Shown: positions 7,513 to 15,897 of the stretch, piece after piece
How the letters are laid out: each line of letters opens with the position of its first letter
Numbering within the stretch: position 1 is the stretch's first letter
Source: Bacillota bacterium
GTDB lineage: Bacteria; Bacillota; Clostridia; Christensenellales; SZUA-584
Reading direction: 5' to 3'
Assembly: GCA_023397655.1 (NCBI GenBank)
Contig: JAEWTW010000006.1
Location: 1 to 44,193, forward strand
DNA length: 44,193 nucleotides
Made by a program: the position numbers and the translations under genes
The notes under the pieces: model-generated
Told to the model about the DNA's origin: nothing
Database searches by the model: none
What the model saw: the letters and a program-made list of their open reading frames with translations, nothing else

Positions 7513-8359
7513 ACAGTGCCTCCTTCTTGGCATAATAGATCATAATGTCCTCAAGGCTGGGTGCATCCACCGACAGGGCATCCTCTGGTTTTATGTCCTC
7601 CGTCCTTATCAGACCCGTGAAGCCAAACGAGTGTTTCTTGCTCGCGATCAACCGCGGAGCCACATTCCCCAGCTGCTCCGCCATCCCCTTTACCAGCCGG
7701 TAGGCGGCGAGCAGATCATCCATCGGCCGGCTCTCAATGATACTGCCGTTTTCAATATAGGTGATGAAATCAGCACACTTCTCCAGATCGCTCGTGATGT
7801 GCGTGGAGAACAGTATGCTTCGCTGGCCGTCCTCAATCAGCTCCTGAAACAGCTCCAGCAGGTTGTCTCGCGCAACCGGGTCCAAACCGCTGGTGGGTTC
7901 GTCCAGCAGCAGCAGCCGTGCGTGGTGTGACAGTGCCAGCACCAATGCGTATTTGACACGCATGCCGTTCGACAGTTCCGCCGGGCGCTTGTTCTCATCC
8001 AGCGCGAACCGCCGCATATACTGCCGGTAGACCGTGTCGTCCCAATTGTCATAAAAGCGGCGCGCTACATCGGTTATGTTCCGGATCTTCGTTTTGGCGA
8101 AATAGTCCACACCGCCCAGCATGAAGCCGATGTGCTGCTTGAGCTTAAGCTCGTTCGCCGCAAAATCCTCTCCCATCACGCGCACCTCACCGCCGTCTTT
8201 GCGCACCAGCCCCAGCATGCTTTTCAGCGTGGTGGTCTTGCCCGCTCCGTTTGCACCGATAAAGCCCATAATATATCCGGCATCCAGTGAAAACGATACA
8301 TCCTTCAGTTTGAACCTGTCATAGTTTTTGCACAGGTCCTGTACCGACAACAGCTCCAT
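7493..8359 (-). CDS. ABC transporter ATP-binding protein
   Basis: 288 residues. Walker A GANGAGKTT (about residue 36), signature LSNGMRVKYAL (about 132; canonical LSGGQ reads LSNGM), Walker B LLLLDEPTSGLDP (about 151), and the switch His in LFSTHI (about 185). A C-terminal extension of about 80 residues follows the nucleotide-binding domain, as in many drug and lantibiotic-type ATPases. First gene of the operon ATPase-permease-GntR. The gene overlaps the permease by 20 bases, implying coupled translation. The transcript starts from a promoter with a built-in palindrome. Confidence 0.9.
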   Translation of the reverse strand: MELLSVQDLCKNYDRFKLKDVSFSLDAGYIMGFIGANGAGKTTTLKSMLGLVRKDGGEVRVMGEDFAANELKLKQHIGFMLGGVDYFAKTKIRNITDVARRFYDNWDDTVYRQYMRRFALDENKRPAELSNGMRVKYALVLALSHHARLLLLDEPTSGLDPVARDNLLELFQELIEDGQRSILFSTHITSDLEKCADFITYIENGSIIESRPMDDLLAAYRLVKGMAEQLGNVAPRLIASKKHSFGFTGLIRTEDIKPEDALSVDAPSLEDIMIYYAKKEALYEEPAV

Positions 8360-8411
8360 TGCAGCCTCCTATTCATTCCATAGGCCCGAAAGCCAAAATT
8401 CCCGTCAATAA

Positions 8412-8461
8412 TTGTGCATATCGTGTATACACAATATATCACTGTTTATTAAAAATGTCAA
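8412..8461 (-). promoter_or_regulatory. Promoter and GntR operator of the ABC operon
   Basis: Minus strand: TTGACA (8456-8461), 17 bp, TATATT (8433-8438). Just downstream of and touching the -10 is the perfect palindrome GTGTATACAC (8423-8432), nested in TTGTG...CACAA (8412-8434). The position fits repression by the YtrA-type regulator encoded in the same operon. Confidence 0.72.
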
Positions 8462-8623
8462 GCTGCCCGACAACATAAGTCAATAATTCAAAAGCTAAGA
8501 ATGGCACTGCCCAGGACATAAATACATAGTGGTTTTTCTGATGATTTTACTCTATCCGCAGCTCGCTCCCATCAAAACGATCATGGCTTGAATCGCTCAG
8601 TACGTCGTTGGCTGACATTTCAC

Positions 8624-8652
8624 TTGACATGGTGCTTTATAGTTTTTATACT
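8624..8652 (+). promoter_or_regulatory. Promoter of the L,D-transpeptidase gene
   Basis: TTGACA, 17 bp, TATACT, about 38 bp before the TTG start. Confidence 0.65.
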
Positions 8653-8690
8653 CATATTAACACTAATGTTTTCCATCGCGGAGGTGCGTT

Positions 8691-9827
8691 TTGATAAAAA
8701 GACTATTTGCATTACTGACGGCAGCCATCATGGTGTGCGGTATTATGCTTGCCCCTCGTCCGGCACTGGCTTTTGACGAGTTGAAGAACACCGATCCGGA
8801 CAAGTACTATATACTGCTTGATTTGAAGAATCAGATCGTTACAGTATTCGAAAAGGATGACAACGGGGAATACACCAAGGTGGTCCGACGCTTCGTCTGC
8901 TCAAGCGGAAAATCCGGTTCGGGGCAAATTGATCCCGTGACTGGCGAAGAGGATGTGGGGCTGCCTACCCCAAGCGGCATCTGGAAGATGGGCGCACGTG
9001 AACGCTTCGGCGAGTTCGCCGCATTCAAAGGCACCTGGGCGCGCTACTGGACACAGATCGTGGACGGCAACTTCTTCCATTCTATCATGTTCGACAACAA
9101 GAATGTCACCACGCTGCAGAGCAGTGCGTACCGTAACCTAGGCAGAAATGTTTCACATGGCTGTGTGCGCTTGTATGTGGAGGACGCCAAATGGCTCTAC
9201 TACTATGCCTGCCCCGGCACCACCATCAAGGTGTCCCCCAACGAGCCGTCCAACAAGACCATGAAAAATCTGCTGAAGGCCAACGGCGTCGAGCGGATGT
9301 CCTTTAAGGATTATGAAATTTTCCAGGCGAACATATATGACGTGGAGGAAGGACCCAACCCCAAGGCCTGGGTGGTCAAGGATGATGCGGACCTGAGAAC
9401 CGGCAACGGCTCCAACGACCGTACCATCAAACGGCTCCCTGTCGACACCGAGGTGGAAGTGCTTCAGATTGCAGAGCCTTGGCTTAAAGTGAAATACGAA
9501 AAGCGGGAGGGTTATATCCGCACCGCTTATGTGACATTCCAGAAGGGCACGATGATGTCGCGCGAGGATGCGGATATCATCGATGATACGGTGCGCATGT
9601 ATGCCGAGCCCGACAAGAAGTCCGAGCAGATCACAAAGGTACCACATGACTCATCTATAGAGATAGTGGAACCGGACAAGGACGGGTGGACAAAGATCCG
9701 TTACTGGAATGCAGTTGGTTATGTGCAGTCCAAGGAGATTAAAAAGGGCTGGGGCGTCATCGAAGAAGTGATGGATGAGCTTATGCCGATCGCATCGTAC
9801 AAAGAGGTTTATAACCTTAAGCCCTGA
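8691..9827 (+). CDS. Secreted L,D-transpeptidase (YkuD) with SH3-like repeats
   Basis: 378 residues. Signal peptide MIKRLFALLTAAIMV...PALA, with cleavage near residue 27. The YkuD domain (about 40-190) has FHSIMF and the catalytic block NVSHGCVRLYVEDA with the active Cys. Two bacterial SH3-like segments follow (KDDADLRTGNGSNDRTI..., and DDTVRMYAEPDKKSEQI...), each ending in a WxKxRYxxxxGYV-type strand; these commonly bind cell wall. Known role: 3-3 cross-linking of peptidoglycan or anchoring of proteins to it outside the membrane. The start is TTG, chosen because GGAGGTG lies 4-10 bases upstream and no ATG fits the signal peptide. Monocistronic, with its own promoter and terminator. Confidence 0.9.
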   Translation: MIKRLFALLTAAIMVCGIMLAPRPALAFDELKNTDPDKYYILLDLKNQIVTVFEKDDNGEYTKVVRRFVCSSGKSGSGQIDPVTGEEDVGLPTPSGIWKMGARERFGEFAAFKGTWARYWTQIVDGNFFHSIMFDNKNVTTLQSSAYRNLGRNVSHGCVRLYVEDAKWLYYYACPGTTIKVSPNEPSNKTMKNLLKANGVERMSFKDYEIFQANIYDVEEGPNPKAWVVKDDADLRTGNGSNDRTIKRLPVDTEVEVLQIAEPWLKVKYEKREGYIRTAYVTFQKGTMMSREDADIIDDTVRMYAEPDKKSEQITKVPHDSSIEIVEPDKDGWTKIRYWNAVGYVQSKEIKKGWGVIEEVMDELMPIASYKEVYNLKP

Positions 9828-9852
9828 CGAATGCTGCTCAGCAAACAAACAC

Positions 9853-9882
9853 AGCCGCGGTTTGAATGTCCGCGGCTTTTTA
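9853..9882 (+). terminator. Terminator of the L,D-transpeptidase gene
   Basis: AGCCGCGG, loop TTTGAATGT, CCGCGGCT, then a T tract. Confidence 0.85.
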
Positions 9883-9965
9883 TATTTTATCAAGCAGTAC
9901 TCAACAGGTGTTATCAGCATTCTCGTCTGCCTGCTTTGGTGGACCGGAGAACGATGCAGCTCAAT

Positions 9966-10000
9966 AAAATAAAGCCACCCGATCACCGGCCGGATGGCTT
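9966..10000 (-). terminator. Terminator of the solute-binding lipoprotein gene
   Basis: Minus strand: AAGCCATCCG and CGGGTGGCTT form a stem around CCGGTGAT-type sequence, then TTATTTT. Confidence 0.65.
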
Positions 10001-10025
10001 CTCGTCTATCTTAAATCACCTGAAC

Positions 10026-11129
10026 TTATGACTCTTCGGACGCATGCCCTGCGCCGTAATACGTGCGCAGCTCATCCATCCAGTCTGCGTTATACAGCGC
10101 CGCTTTCTCGCTGTCCATCATTGCCAGCGTGGCTGCGTCGGTACCGAACTCCTCCGCGTTAATCACCGCGGGTTCAAATGCCAGCGTCACTGCCTCACCG
10201 CCTTTAAGCATCTGCAAAGCAGCCCGCACGCTGAGCATGCCCGCCAGCGCGTCGTTCTGCCCTATACCCTGCGCGAAAACATCCGGTTCCTGCTGCATAC
10301 GTGTCACCACGTCGGCTGTCACGCCGGGGCAAAACACTTCCATATCCGTGCGGCCCAGCGCTGCCAGCGCGTCGTATGCGCTCGAAGCCAATGCCGCATC
10401 CTCGGCAAACACGGCATCCAGCATGCCTTCCACGAAGCTGTCCAGCTTACCGGTCAGCCACTCCCCGGCTTCCTTTTCCTCCTCGGAAGCAATGTATATC
10501 TCCTTTGGGAATATCATGCCCTGATCATAAAGCGCCTTATATGCTGCGTAAGCAGGCGAGTCGGCGCTCTTAAACATCAGTATCAGCCTCACCGGTGTAT
10601 CGTGCGGCGGATAAACCAGCGCCGCGTTCAGCGCCATATCCAGCTCACCGTCCGATTCATAATACAGGTGCGATAATCCCTGCGGGACGCTGCCATTACT
10701 CAATTCATACAACGCCGTCGGTTTCTCCAGTGACTCCAGCGCACTGTAGCCTTGCGCTTTGTTGGGCAGGAAAGCCACCACCGCATCTGCGCTCTGGGCA
10801 GCCTCGGCTACCGCCGTGTCGAATCCGTCTTCCGCCGCATTCGTGGTGACGGTCACGCCCATGCTTTCCGCTTCGCGCACAGCCGCCTCAAAGAACAGCG
10901 CCGACGATGCCTCATCTCCGTTGCTGACCACAGCCAGCGAAACCGGTTTGTCAAACACCGCCTCAATGCCCACCTTTGGCGTAGGGCTGGGCGTCGGGGC
11001 TTCTGTGGGAGCCGCAGCCGTAGGCGCTTCGTTTGCCGCCGGCGCCGCCTGACATCCTGCAACCACAACACATATCAGCGCCGCCATCACAAGAGCGGCC
11101 AGTTTTTTTCTATTCATCTGTAACTTCAT
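10026..11129 (-). CDS. Sugar-type periplasmic-binding lipoprotein
   Basis: About 367 residues. Hydrophobic signal ending in the lipobox VVAGC, then a Pro/Thr/Ala linker (TPSPTP), then a two-domain solute-binding fold of the Peripla_BP_4 kind: VSLAVVSNGDEASSALFFEAAVREAESMGV is its typical first strand and helix, and DVFAQGIGQNDALAGMLS is typical of the effector region. No permease or ATPase is adjacent, so it is an orphan binding protein that either serves a distant transporter or acts as a sensor. The ATG at 11129 is preferred (AGGAAACGG upstream); an earlier ATG at 11156 and a later one at 11117 are possible. Own promoter and terminator. Confidence 0.8.
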   Translation of the reverse strand: MKLQMNRKKLAALVMAALICVVVAGCQAAPAANEAPTAAAPTEAPTPSPTPKVGIEAVFDKPVSLAVVSNGDEASSALFFEAAVREAESMGVTVTTNAAEDGFDTAVAEAAQSADAVVAFLPNKAQGYSALESLEKPTALYELSNGSVPQGLSHLYYESDGELDMALNAALVYPPHDTPVRLILMFKSADSPAYAAYKALYDQGMIFPKEIYIASEEEKEAGEWLTGKLDSFVEGMLDAVFAEDAALASSAYDALAALGRTDMEVFCPGVTADVVTRMQQEPDVFAQGIGQNDALAGMLSVRAALQMLKGGEAVTLAFEPAVINAEEFGTDAATLAMMDSEKAALYNADWMDELRTYYGAGHASEES

Positions 11130-11169
11130 CCGTTTCCTGTTCAAATTATTAAACACGCTATTTTATTCC

Positions 11170-11198
11170 ATTATAACGATATCTGCCCCGTTTGGCAA
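11170..11198 (-). promoter_or_regulatory. Promoter of the solute-binding lipoprotein gene
   Basis: Minus strand: TTGCCA, 17 bp, TATAAT, about 40 bp before the chosen start. Confidence 0.65.
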
Positions 11199-11230
11199 TA
11201 AACCCGGCGCATCGTTTTACTGTTTGCGTA

Positions 11231-11267
11231 AAAAAACGAAGCGGGCCTGCGTATTGCGCAGACCCGC
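11231..11267 (-). terminator. Terminator of the large surface protein gene
   Basis: Minus strand: GCGGGTCTGCG, loop CAATA, CGCAGGCCCGC, then TTCGTTTTTTT. It lies 33 bp after the stop. Confidence 0.85.
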
Positions 11268-11300
11268 CAATTTGTTTTGTGATATCATACAGAGCTGCGG

Positions 11301-14300
11301 TTATGCGCCCTGTTCCTCTTTCTTTCTCCGTACCAGAAAGAGTATGAGCAGGAACAGCAGCCCGGCAACGCCGACGCCGATCAAGATCCACCACCACGGG
11401 AACGCCGCGGGGCCCTGCAGCGGCACACCGTCATCCTGCAGCACGACCGTATCGTCGTCGCCGTTTCCGCCTGTCTGCGGAACCGGCTCGTTTTCAATCA
11501 ACGCATTCTCAGTGTATTGCGCGGTCACTGTCATATTGGCCGTTACCGCAGAGAAGTCCGCATCCCACCCGGTAAACGTATAGCCGTCACGCTCCGGATC
11601 TGCCGGAGGAGTCGCCGCCGTGTTCCAATCCACAGTGTCCGTGGACAGCACAGAGCCGTCAAAGTCCTCAAACGTCACCGTGAACGTTCTTATCGCATAG
11701 GTCGCAGTCACCGTCATATTGGCTCTGACGTTATCAAAGTCGCGGTCCCAGCCGGTGAAGTTATAGCCCTCGCGATCCGGATCGTCCGGTGCGTCTGCGC
11801 TGCCGCCATACGACACCCTGTCAGTACCCAGCAACGTTCCGTCATAGTCCTCAAACCGCACTGTAAGGATCAGCTGCGTTACCGTCAGCGTGCCATCAGC
11901 AAACGATATGTTATAATTGCCCGACGTTAAGCCGCTCGGTGTGATCACATAAGCACCCACTGCGCTGCCGCGTACGTAGTCGCAGTCAAAAGACGCCGCG
12001 CCCCCCAGATCGTTCTCATCGTCACCAGCTACAAAGCCGCTGATTGTTACCGTATAAGCCGGCGGATCGTCAAGAAATGTCACTGTCTTATCATCCGCCG
12101 TCACCGTCAGCGCCGCCGGAGTCACTGTCAGCGTACCCTTTTCAAATGTGATGTCGTAGTTGCCGGAGCTTAAACCTTTAGGCATAATGTCATAGTCGCC
12201 CACAGCGCTGCCAACCGCGTAGTCACATTCATATTCTTCCGAGCCGCTCAGCACCGCAGCATCCTCCCCCAGCACGAAACCGCTGTAAGCTGCGCTGAAA
12301 GCAGGGGCTGTTGAGCCGTATACCGTCGTTTTGTTTTCAGCTGTTACCGTCAGTGCCGCCGGGTCGACCGTAAGTTCACCGGCTATAAAGGAAATCTCGT
12401 AGTTGTCTGACGTCAGCCCCGCTGGAACGATGTCATAGGTTCCGGCATCGCTGCTCGCTGTACCGTAGTCGCAGCCAAAGCTCAGCGAGCCGCCCAGTAC
12501 AGATTCCGTCTGCCCCATTACAAAGGTGCCGTATGTCACATCAAACGGCGGAGCCACCTGCCCGTAGGTTGTCAACTTGTCATTTGCGGTTACCGTCAGC
12601 AGCGCCTTGTCCACCGTCAGCGTGCCATCCACCAGCGTAAACTTGTAGTTGTCAGCAGCTAACGTATTTTTGCGAATGTCAAGCGTGTAGCTCCCCACCG
12701 GACTGCCCTGCGCATAGGCGCAGACAATCTTGGGCTCTCCTGTCAGAACACTCGCATTTTCGCCGTCAATAAAGCCTTCAATGATGTAGGTATAAGCCGG
12801 GGCGGTATCTCCGTACGTGATGCTCTTTGGCTCCGCAGTTACCGTCAGAGCCTTCTTATTCACTGTCAATGTGCCGCTTTCGAAACGGAAATAGTAGTTA
12901 GCCGCATCCAGTGTGCTCTGATAAAACTCAATATTGTATGTTCCTACGGGATCACCGGGATTATAAGCACAGGACAGAACCGCATCGCCGGTGACCACCT
13001 TGTTCCTCTTTTCACCCGCCACAAAACCGGTGATGTTATACGTATAGTTCGGCGCTGCCGAGCCATACGCCACCGTCTTGTTGCCCGCTTTCACTAACAG
13101 CTCCGCTTTGGTGATCTCTACCCTCGCCGTGCCGTTATAGTCTGCCGCACCGGGGATCTGCGCCTTAACATATACCAGTTCACCGCCGATAGCCGTCACA
13201 TCTTTAAACTGCGGTGCAGTACTGCTGTAATTGATGCCATCCGTGCTGTATGTCACCGTTGCGATGTCAGCCGCGCCGGTAACCGTCACGCCGTGGTAAG
13301 CACCATCATAAGGGGCGCTGTATCCCGTCACCGAGATGTCCGAGACCTCCCACATCGCGTAGAGATCATAGACTGTTCCGTTGACCGCGGTCCAGTTGTT
13401 TACAGCGGCTCCATCTGCATACGCCACGCTGCCATCCGAGCTTTCAGCCCAGCCGGAGAATGCGCAGCCCGCCATGGAGAAGCTGTTTGCAGATAACGCA
13501 CCCGCATTATCATACTGGTAAGTGCTGGAGCTCATCGATCCTATACCGCCGTTCGCGTGGTAATTCACAGTGTAGGAGATGGGCGTCCAGTTTGCCGTAT
13601 ACTCCCTGTTGCCGCTAGAATGGGTGGGCACCGTTACCGACATCGTGTTGTCGGCAATTCCTGTCCCAGACCAGCCGTTGAATACATATCCGGTTCTCGT
13701 AGGATTATTCAGTGTAAAAGCCGAATCGAAGTAAGTGTACGATGTCGGATTCCCACTGACGCTGCCGCCGTTCAGGTTATAAGAGATAGTATACTGCGCC
13801 ACCTTAAACTTAGCTTCAAACCAGTTGGAATCGCCAATGGTTATGGAAGCTCCCGTATTCGTGCCGCTGCCGGTCCAATACAATCCGTATTCCATCCATT
13901 TGTCGAACTCATACCCAGCCTCACCCGTGGGATTTGAACTGTTCAGGTCGACTGTCTGTCCTCTTTCATAGCTGCCACCGCTGATGTTGTTGCCCAGCGT
14001 ACCGTGATCTCCGGCGCGCACATGCAGCTCCTCGCTGTCGTAGAACACCGCCGTGTACGAGACCTCTCCGCCTCGCTCCAGCGTCACGCTGCTGCTGCCC
14101 AATATTGATCCGGTGCTGTCGTCCTTCCAGCCTCTGAAAGACCATCCCCAGCCAGCAATCGGCAGGGCTTTGTTCAGATTGATTGTTTTGCCGACATCAT
14201 ATGTCCCTTCCACCAGGCCAGGCGATATGGAACCTTCGCCTACCTTATGGACCGACAAAGTGCACTGCTCAACATACTGGGCTTTCAGCACCAGTCCGTC

Positions 14301-15140
14301 AGTCTGGATATTGTCATAGCTGCCGTCCCAGCCGGTAAAGCGGTATCCCGCGCGTGTCGGGTTTGTCGGCGGAGTCGCGTCGTAACCTCTGTAAACGGAC
14401 TGCGTATTCAGCACGGCATCGTCCCAGTCCACAAAGGTAACCGTATAAAGCGGTCTTTGGGTAAACACCGCCGTTACGTTCTTCGGCCCGCTCATCGTCA
14501 GCGTTTTGGTTTTGTCCGAACCGCTAATATCGCCGGTCCAATTGCTGAATTCCCAACCAAAAGCTTCATTGGCCTGCAGCTTAATTTCGGTGTTTTCAAA
14601 GAACTTATTTGTGCCCATTACGTCTGTGGACACGAATATGCCCAGCACCTTTTTCCATCCGCTTACAGTCCCCTGACCCGTCACATTCACGGTCAGGTTA
14701 TGCCTGTCAAACATGCCGTTTGTCGTCATCAGGTCTTCAGCACCGGAAGCTGTGGTAACCAAACCTGCCTTCGGCGTTTCGAGTCCAGTCTTCGGCGCAG
14801 GTATCTTGGGCTCGTCATTCTCGTCCGGGGCAGGCGTTCCCGCGTCCGGATCAGGCGCTTCCGTATCCGGATCAGGCGTTCCCGCGTCCGGATCAGGTGT
14901 TTTCGTATCCGCGTCAGGCGCTCCCGCGTCCGGATCAGGTGTTTCCGTATCCGGATCAGGCGTTCCCGCGTCCGGATCAGGTGTTTCCGTATCCGCATCA
15001 GGCGCTTCCGTGTCTGGAGCAGGCGTCTGAACGGTCGGTTCAGGCGAACCTGCAGCAGGCTCTTCAGCAAATGCTGTCGACGGTATCAGCGCCAGTATCA
15101 ACAGCGCCGCCAGTATTACCGACATCACTCTGGTTTTCAT
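11301..15140 (-). CDS. Large repeat-rich surface protein (InlB and MBG repeats)
   Basis: 1279 residues. Signal peptide MKTRVMSVILAALLI...TAFA. Residues about 37-108 are an Asp/Pro/Thr repeat (TPDPDAG/TPDPDTE). InlB-type (Flg_new) beta repeats follow, for example VTFVDWDDAVLNTQSVYRGY ending AGYRFTGWDGSYDN, mixed with related bacterial repeats to about residue 600. Five MBG-type repeats (about 680-1085) each end in NYxxxFxxGTLTV. Two more InlB repeats follow (about 1090-1215). The C-terminus has VPQTGG (about 1223), a membrane segment (WWWILIGVGVAGLLF...) and RRKK. Inference: a stalk-like adhesin held in the membrane or wall. ATG follows GGAGGG. Expression is governed by the riboswitch leader upstream. 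Confidence 0.88.
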   Translation of the reverse strand: MKTRVMSVILAALLILALIPSTAFAEEPAAGSPEPTVQTPAPDTEAPDADTETPDPDAGTPDPDTETPDPDAGAPDADTKTPDPDAGTPDPDTEAPDPDAGTPAPDENDEPKIPAPKTGLETPKAGLVTTASGAEDLMTTNGMFDRHNLTVNVTGQGTVSGWKKVLGIFVSTDVMGTNKFFENTEIKLQANEAFGWEFSNWTGDISGSDKTKTLTMSGPKNVTAVFTQRPLYTVTFVDWDDAVLNTQSVYRGYDATPPTNPTRAGYRFTGWDGSYDNIQTDGLVLKAQYVEQCTLSVHKVGEGSISPGLVEGTYDVGKTINLNKALPIAGWGWSFRGWKDDSTGSILGSSSVTLERGGEVSYTAVFYDSEELHVRAGDHGTLGNNISGGSYERGQTVDLNSSNPTGEAGYEFDKWMEYGLYWTGSGTNTGASITIGDSNWFEAKFKVAQYTISYNLNGGSVSGNPTSYTYFDSAFTLNNPTRTGYVFNGWSGTGIADNTMSVTVPTHSSGNREYTANWTPISYTVNYHANGGIGSMSSSTYQYDNAGALSANSFSMAGCAFSGWAESSDGSVAYADGAAVNNWTAVNGTVYDLYAMWEVSDISVTGYSAPYDGAYHGVTVTGAADIATVTYSTDGINYSSTAPQFKDVTAIGGELVYVKAQIPGAADYNGTARVEITKAELLVKAGNKTVAYGSAAPNYTYNITGFVAGEKRNKVVTGDAVLSCAYNPGDPVGTYNIEFYQSTLDAANYYFRFESGTLTVNKKALTVTAEPKSITYGDTAPAYTYIIEGFIDGENASVLTGEPKIVCAYAQGSPVGSYTLDIRKNTLAADNYKFTLVDGTLTVDKALLTVTANDKLTTYGQVAPPFDVTYGTFVMGQTESVLGGSLSFGCDYGTASSDAGTYDIVPAGLTSDNYEISFIAGELTVDPAALTVTAENKTTVYGSTAPAFSAAYSGFVLGEDAAVLSGSEEYECDYAVGSAVGDYDIMPKGLSSGNYDITFEKGTLTVTPAALTVTADDKTVTFLDDPPAYTVTISGFVAGDDENDLGGAASFDCDYVRGSAVGAYVITPSGLTSGNYNISFADGTLTVTQLILTVRFEDYDGTLLGTDRVSYGGSADAPDDPDREGYNFTGWDRDFDNVRANMTVTATYAIRTFTVTFEDFDGSVLSTDTVDWNTAATPPADPERDGYTFTGWDADFSAVTANMTVTAQYTENALIENEPVPQTGGNGDDDTVVLQDDGVPLQGPAAFPWWWILIGVGVAGLLFLLILFLVRRKKEEQGA
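14826..15030 (-). repeat. In-gene tandem repeat coding Asp/Pro/Thr
   Basis: About five 42-bp units built from alternating 21-bp halves (the GCGTCCGGATCAGG and GTATCCGGATCAGG variants), encoding a 14-residue period in the surface protein. Such arrays expand and contract by slippage. It is not a CRISPR array: the unit is continuous and coding. Confidence 0.8.
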
Positions 15141-15183
15141 CTTTTCACCCTCCGTTTGTCGAATGTATGATCATTCCCTACAA

Positions 15184-15221
15184 AAAAACAGACTGCGCAA
15201 AAGAAATAATACTTGGCAGCC
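15184..15221 (-). terminator. Terminator of riboswitch A
   Basis: CGGCTGC at the 3' end of aptamer A can pair with GCAGTCTG (one bulge), followed by seven T. It uses the closing-stem strand of the aptamer, the usual expression platform of an ON or OFF switch. Confidence 0.6.
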
Positions 15222-15294
15222 GAACGATCGTTTCTCCTAGGGAGAGTTAGACTTCTGGGCTTTGCGTCCCCGGCTTTCGCACGGGTTTGCCTTT
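15215..15294 (-). ncRNA. c-di-GMP-I riboswitch, copy A (nearest the gene)
   Basis: Minus strand: AAAGGCAAACCCG, GCGAAAGC, CGGGGACGCAAAGCC, AGTCTAA, then a CTCTCC/GGAGA hairpin and GATCGTTCGGCTGCC. This is the full GEMM-I pattern, including the GAAA tetraloop and the GGGACGCAAAGCC core. It lies about 75-155 bp before the start codon of the surface protein. Confidence 0.9.
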
Positions 15295-15389
15295 ATCAAA
15301 GTGATTATTCAGTTTCTATCTTTACTCCATAATACACAACAAGGTCATTACTGCGGATTTTCACAACCGGCAAGCCGTTGTTAAGCAAT

Positions 15390-15426
15390 AAAAAACGGCT
15401 GCAAAGAAAATCTCTTTGGCAGCCGA
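15390..15426 (-). terminator. Terminator of riboswitch B
   Basis: CGGCTGCCAAAGAGA and TCTTTGCAGCCG form a strong stem, followed by TTTTTT. It overlaps the 3' strand of aptamer B. Confidence 0.85.
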
Positions 15427-15495
15427 ACGATCATATCCGCATAGGATTTAGACTCCAGGCTTTGCGCCCCCGCTTTTCAGTCGGGTTTGCCTTTT
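15418..15495 (-). ncRNA. c-di-GMP-I riboswitch, copy B (middle)
   Basis: Minus strand: AAAGGCAAACCCG, CTGAAAAG, CGGGGGCGCAAAGCC, GAGTCTAA, an ATCC/GGAT hairpin and ATGATCGTTCGGCTGCC. Same layout as copy A but clearly different in sequence, so not a recent duplicate. Confidence 0.9.
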
Positions 15496-15518
15496 TCATT
15501 TATCAGCTGTATCATCCA

Positions 15519-15550
15519 AAAAAAGGCCTACCCAAATCGACAAGGCGGCC
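15519..15550 (-). terminator. Possible terminator of copy C
   Basis: GGCCGCC and GGTAGGCC can pair with an internal mismatch, followed by seven T. Confidence 0.5.
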
Positions 15551-15608
15551 CAACCGAAAACACTTCGCTTGAAAAATTGCGTCCCCGCTTTTCAGCCGGG
15601 TTTGCCGT
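15543..15608 (-). ncRNA. Divergent c-di-GMP-I riboswitch, copy C (promoter-proximal)
   Basis: Minus strand: GGCAAACCCGGCTGAAAAGC and GGGGACGCAA are intact. The usual AAGCC...GTCTAA half is replaced by TTTTTC and a CGAA/TTCG hairpin. Either a decaying copy or one with changed ligand response. Confidence 0.6.
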
Positions 15609-15670
15609 TGCTTTAAATAAATGCTTTGAATGATACAATAAGTAGTTTTGCTGTATTCAATTGTGTGGTT

Positions 15671-15699
15671 ATTATAACATCCGCCCATTTTTTTGTCAA
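15671..15699 (-). promoter_or_regulatory. Consensus promoter of the riboswitch-surface protein transcript
   Basis: Minus strand: TTGACA, 17 bp, TATAAT, a perfect sigma-A match. The leader to the ATG at 15140 is about 525 bases. Confidence 0.88.
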
Positions 15700-15809
15700 A
15701 TAAATAAATACTTTAGCAATTTCTCCAATATATAATCGAAATTTATATCCTTCCTGTGTAATACGTCGTTTCTGTGTTGATTCGGGAATATTTTCACAAC
15801 TGGCTTTAA

Positions 15810-15823
15810 GTTGCATTTGCAAC
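15810..15823. promoter_or_regulatory. Palindromic operator candidate upstream of hcp
   Basis: GTTGC-ATTT-GCAAC, a perfect 5-4-5 inverted repeat with the architecture of Crp/Fnr-family sites. HcpR regulators of that family control hcp in many anaerobes. No regulator gene is adjacent. Confidence 0.45.
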
Positions 15824-15897
15824 AGATTTCAATCAAATCCCTCGCTATACTCAATATGAAATTAAGGCTTGTAACAATTATCAAGGAGGATTATCAA

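Noticed and set aside
14826..15030. CRISPR-like array
   Set aside because: The units are contiguous and in frame, with no unique spacers. It is a coding tandem repeat.
14247..15170. Long arginine-rich open frame on the plus strand opposite the Asp/Pro repeats
   Set aside because: It is the antisense shadow of a GC-rich coding repeat. It has no ribosome binding site, and the repetitive basic sequence mirrors the repeat.
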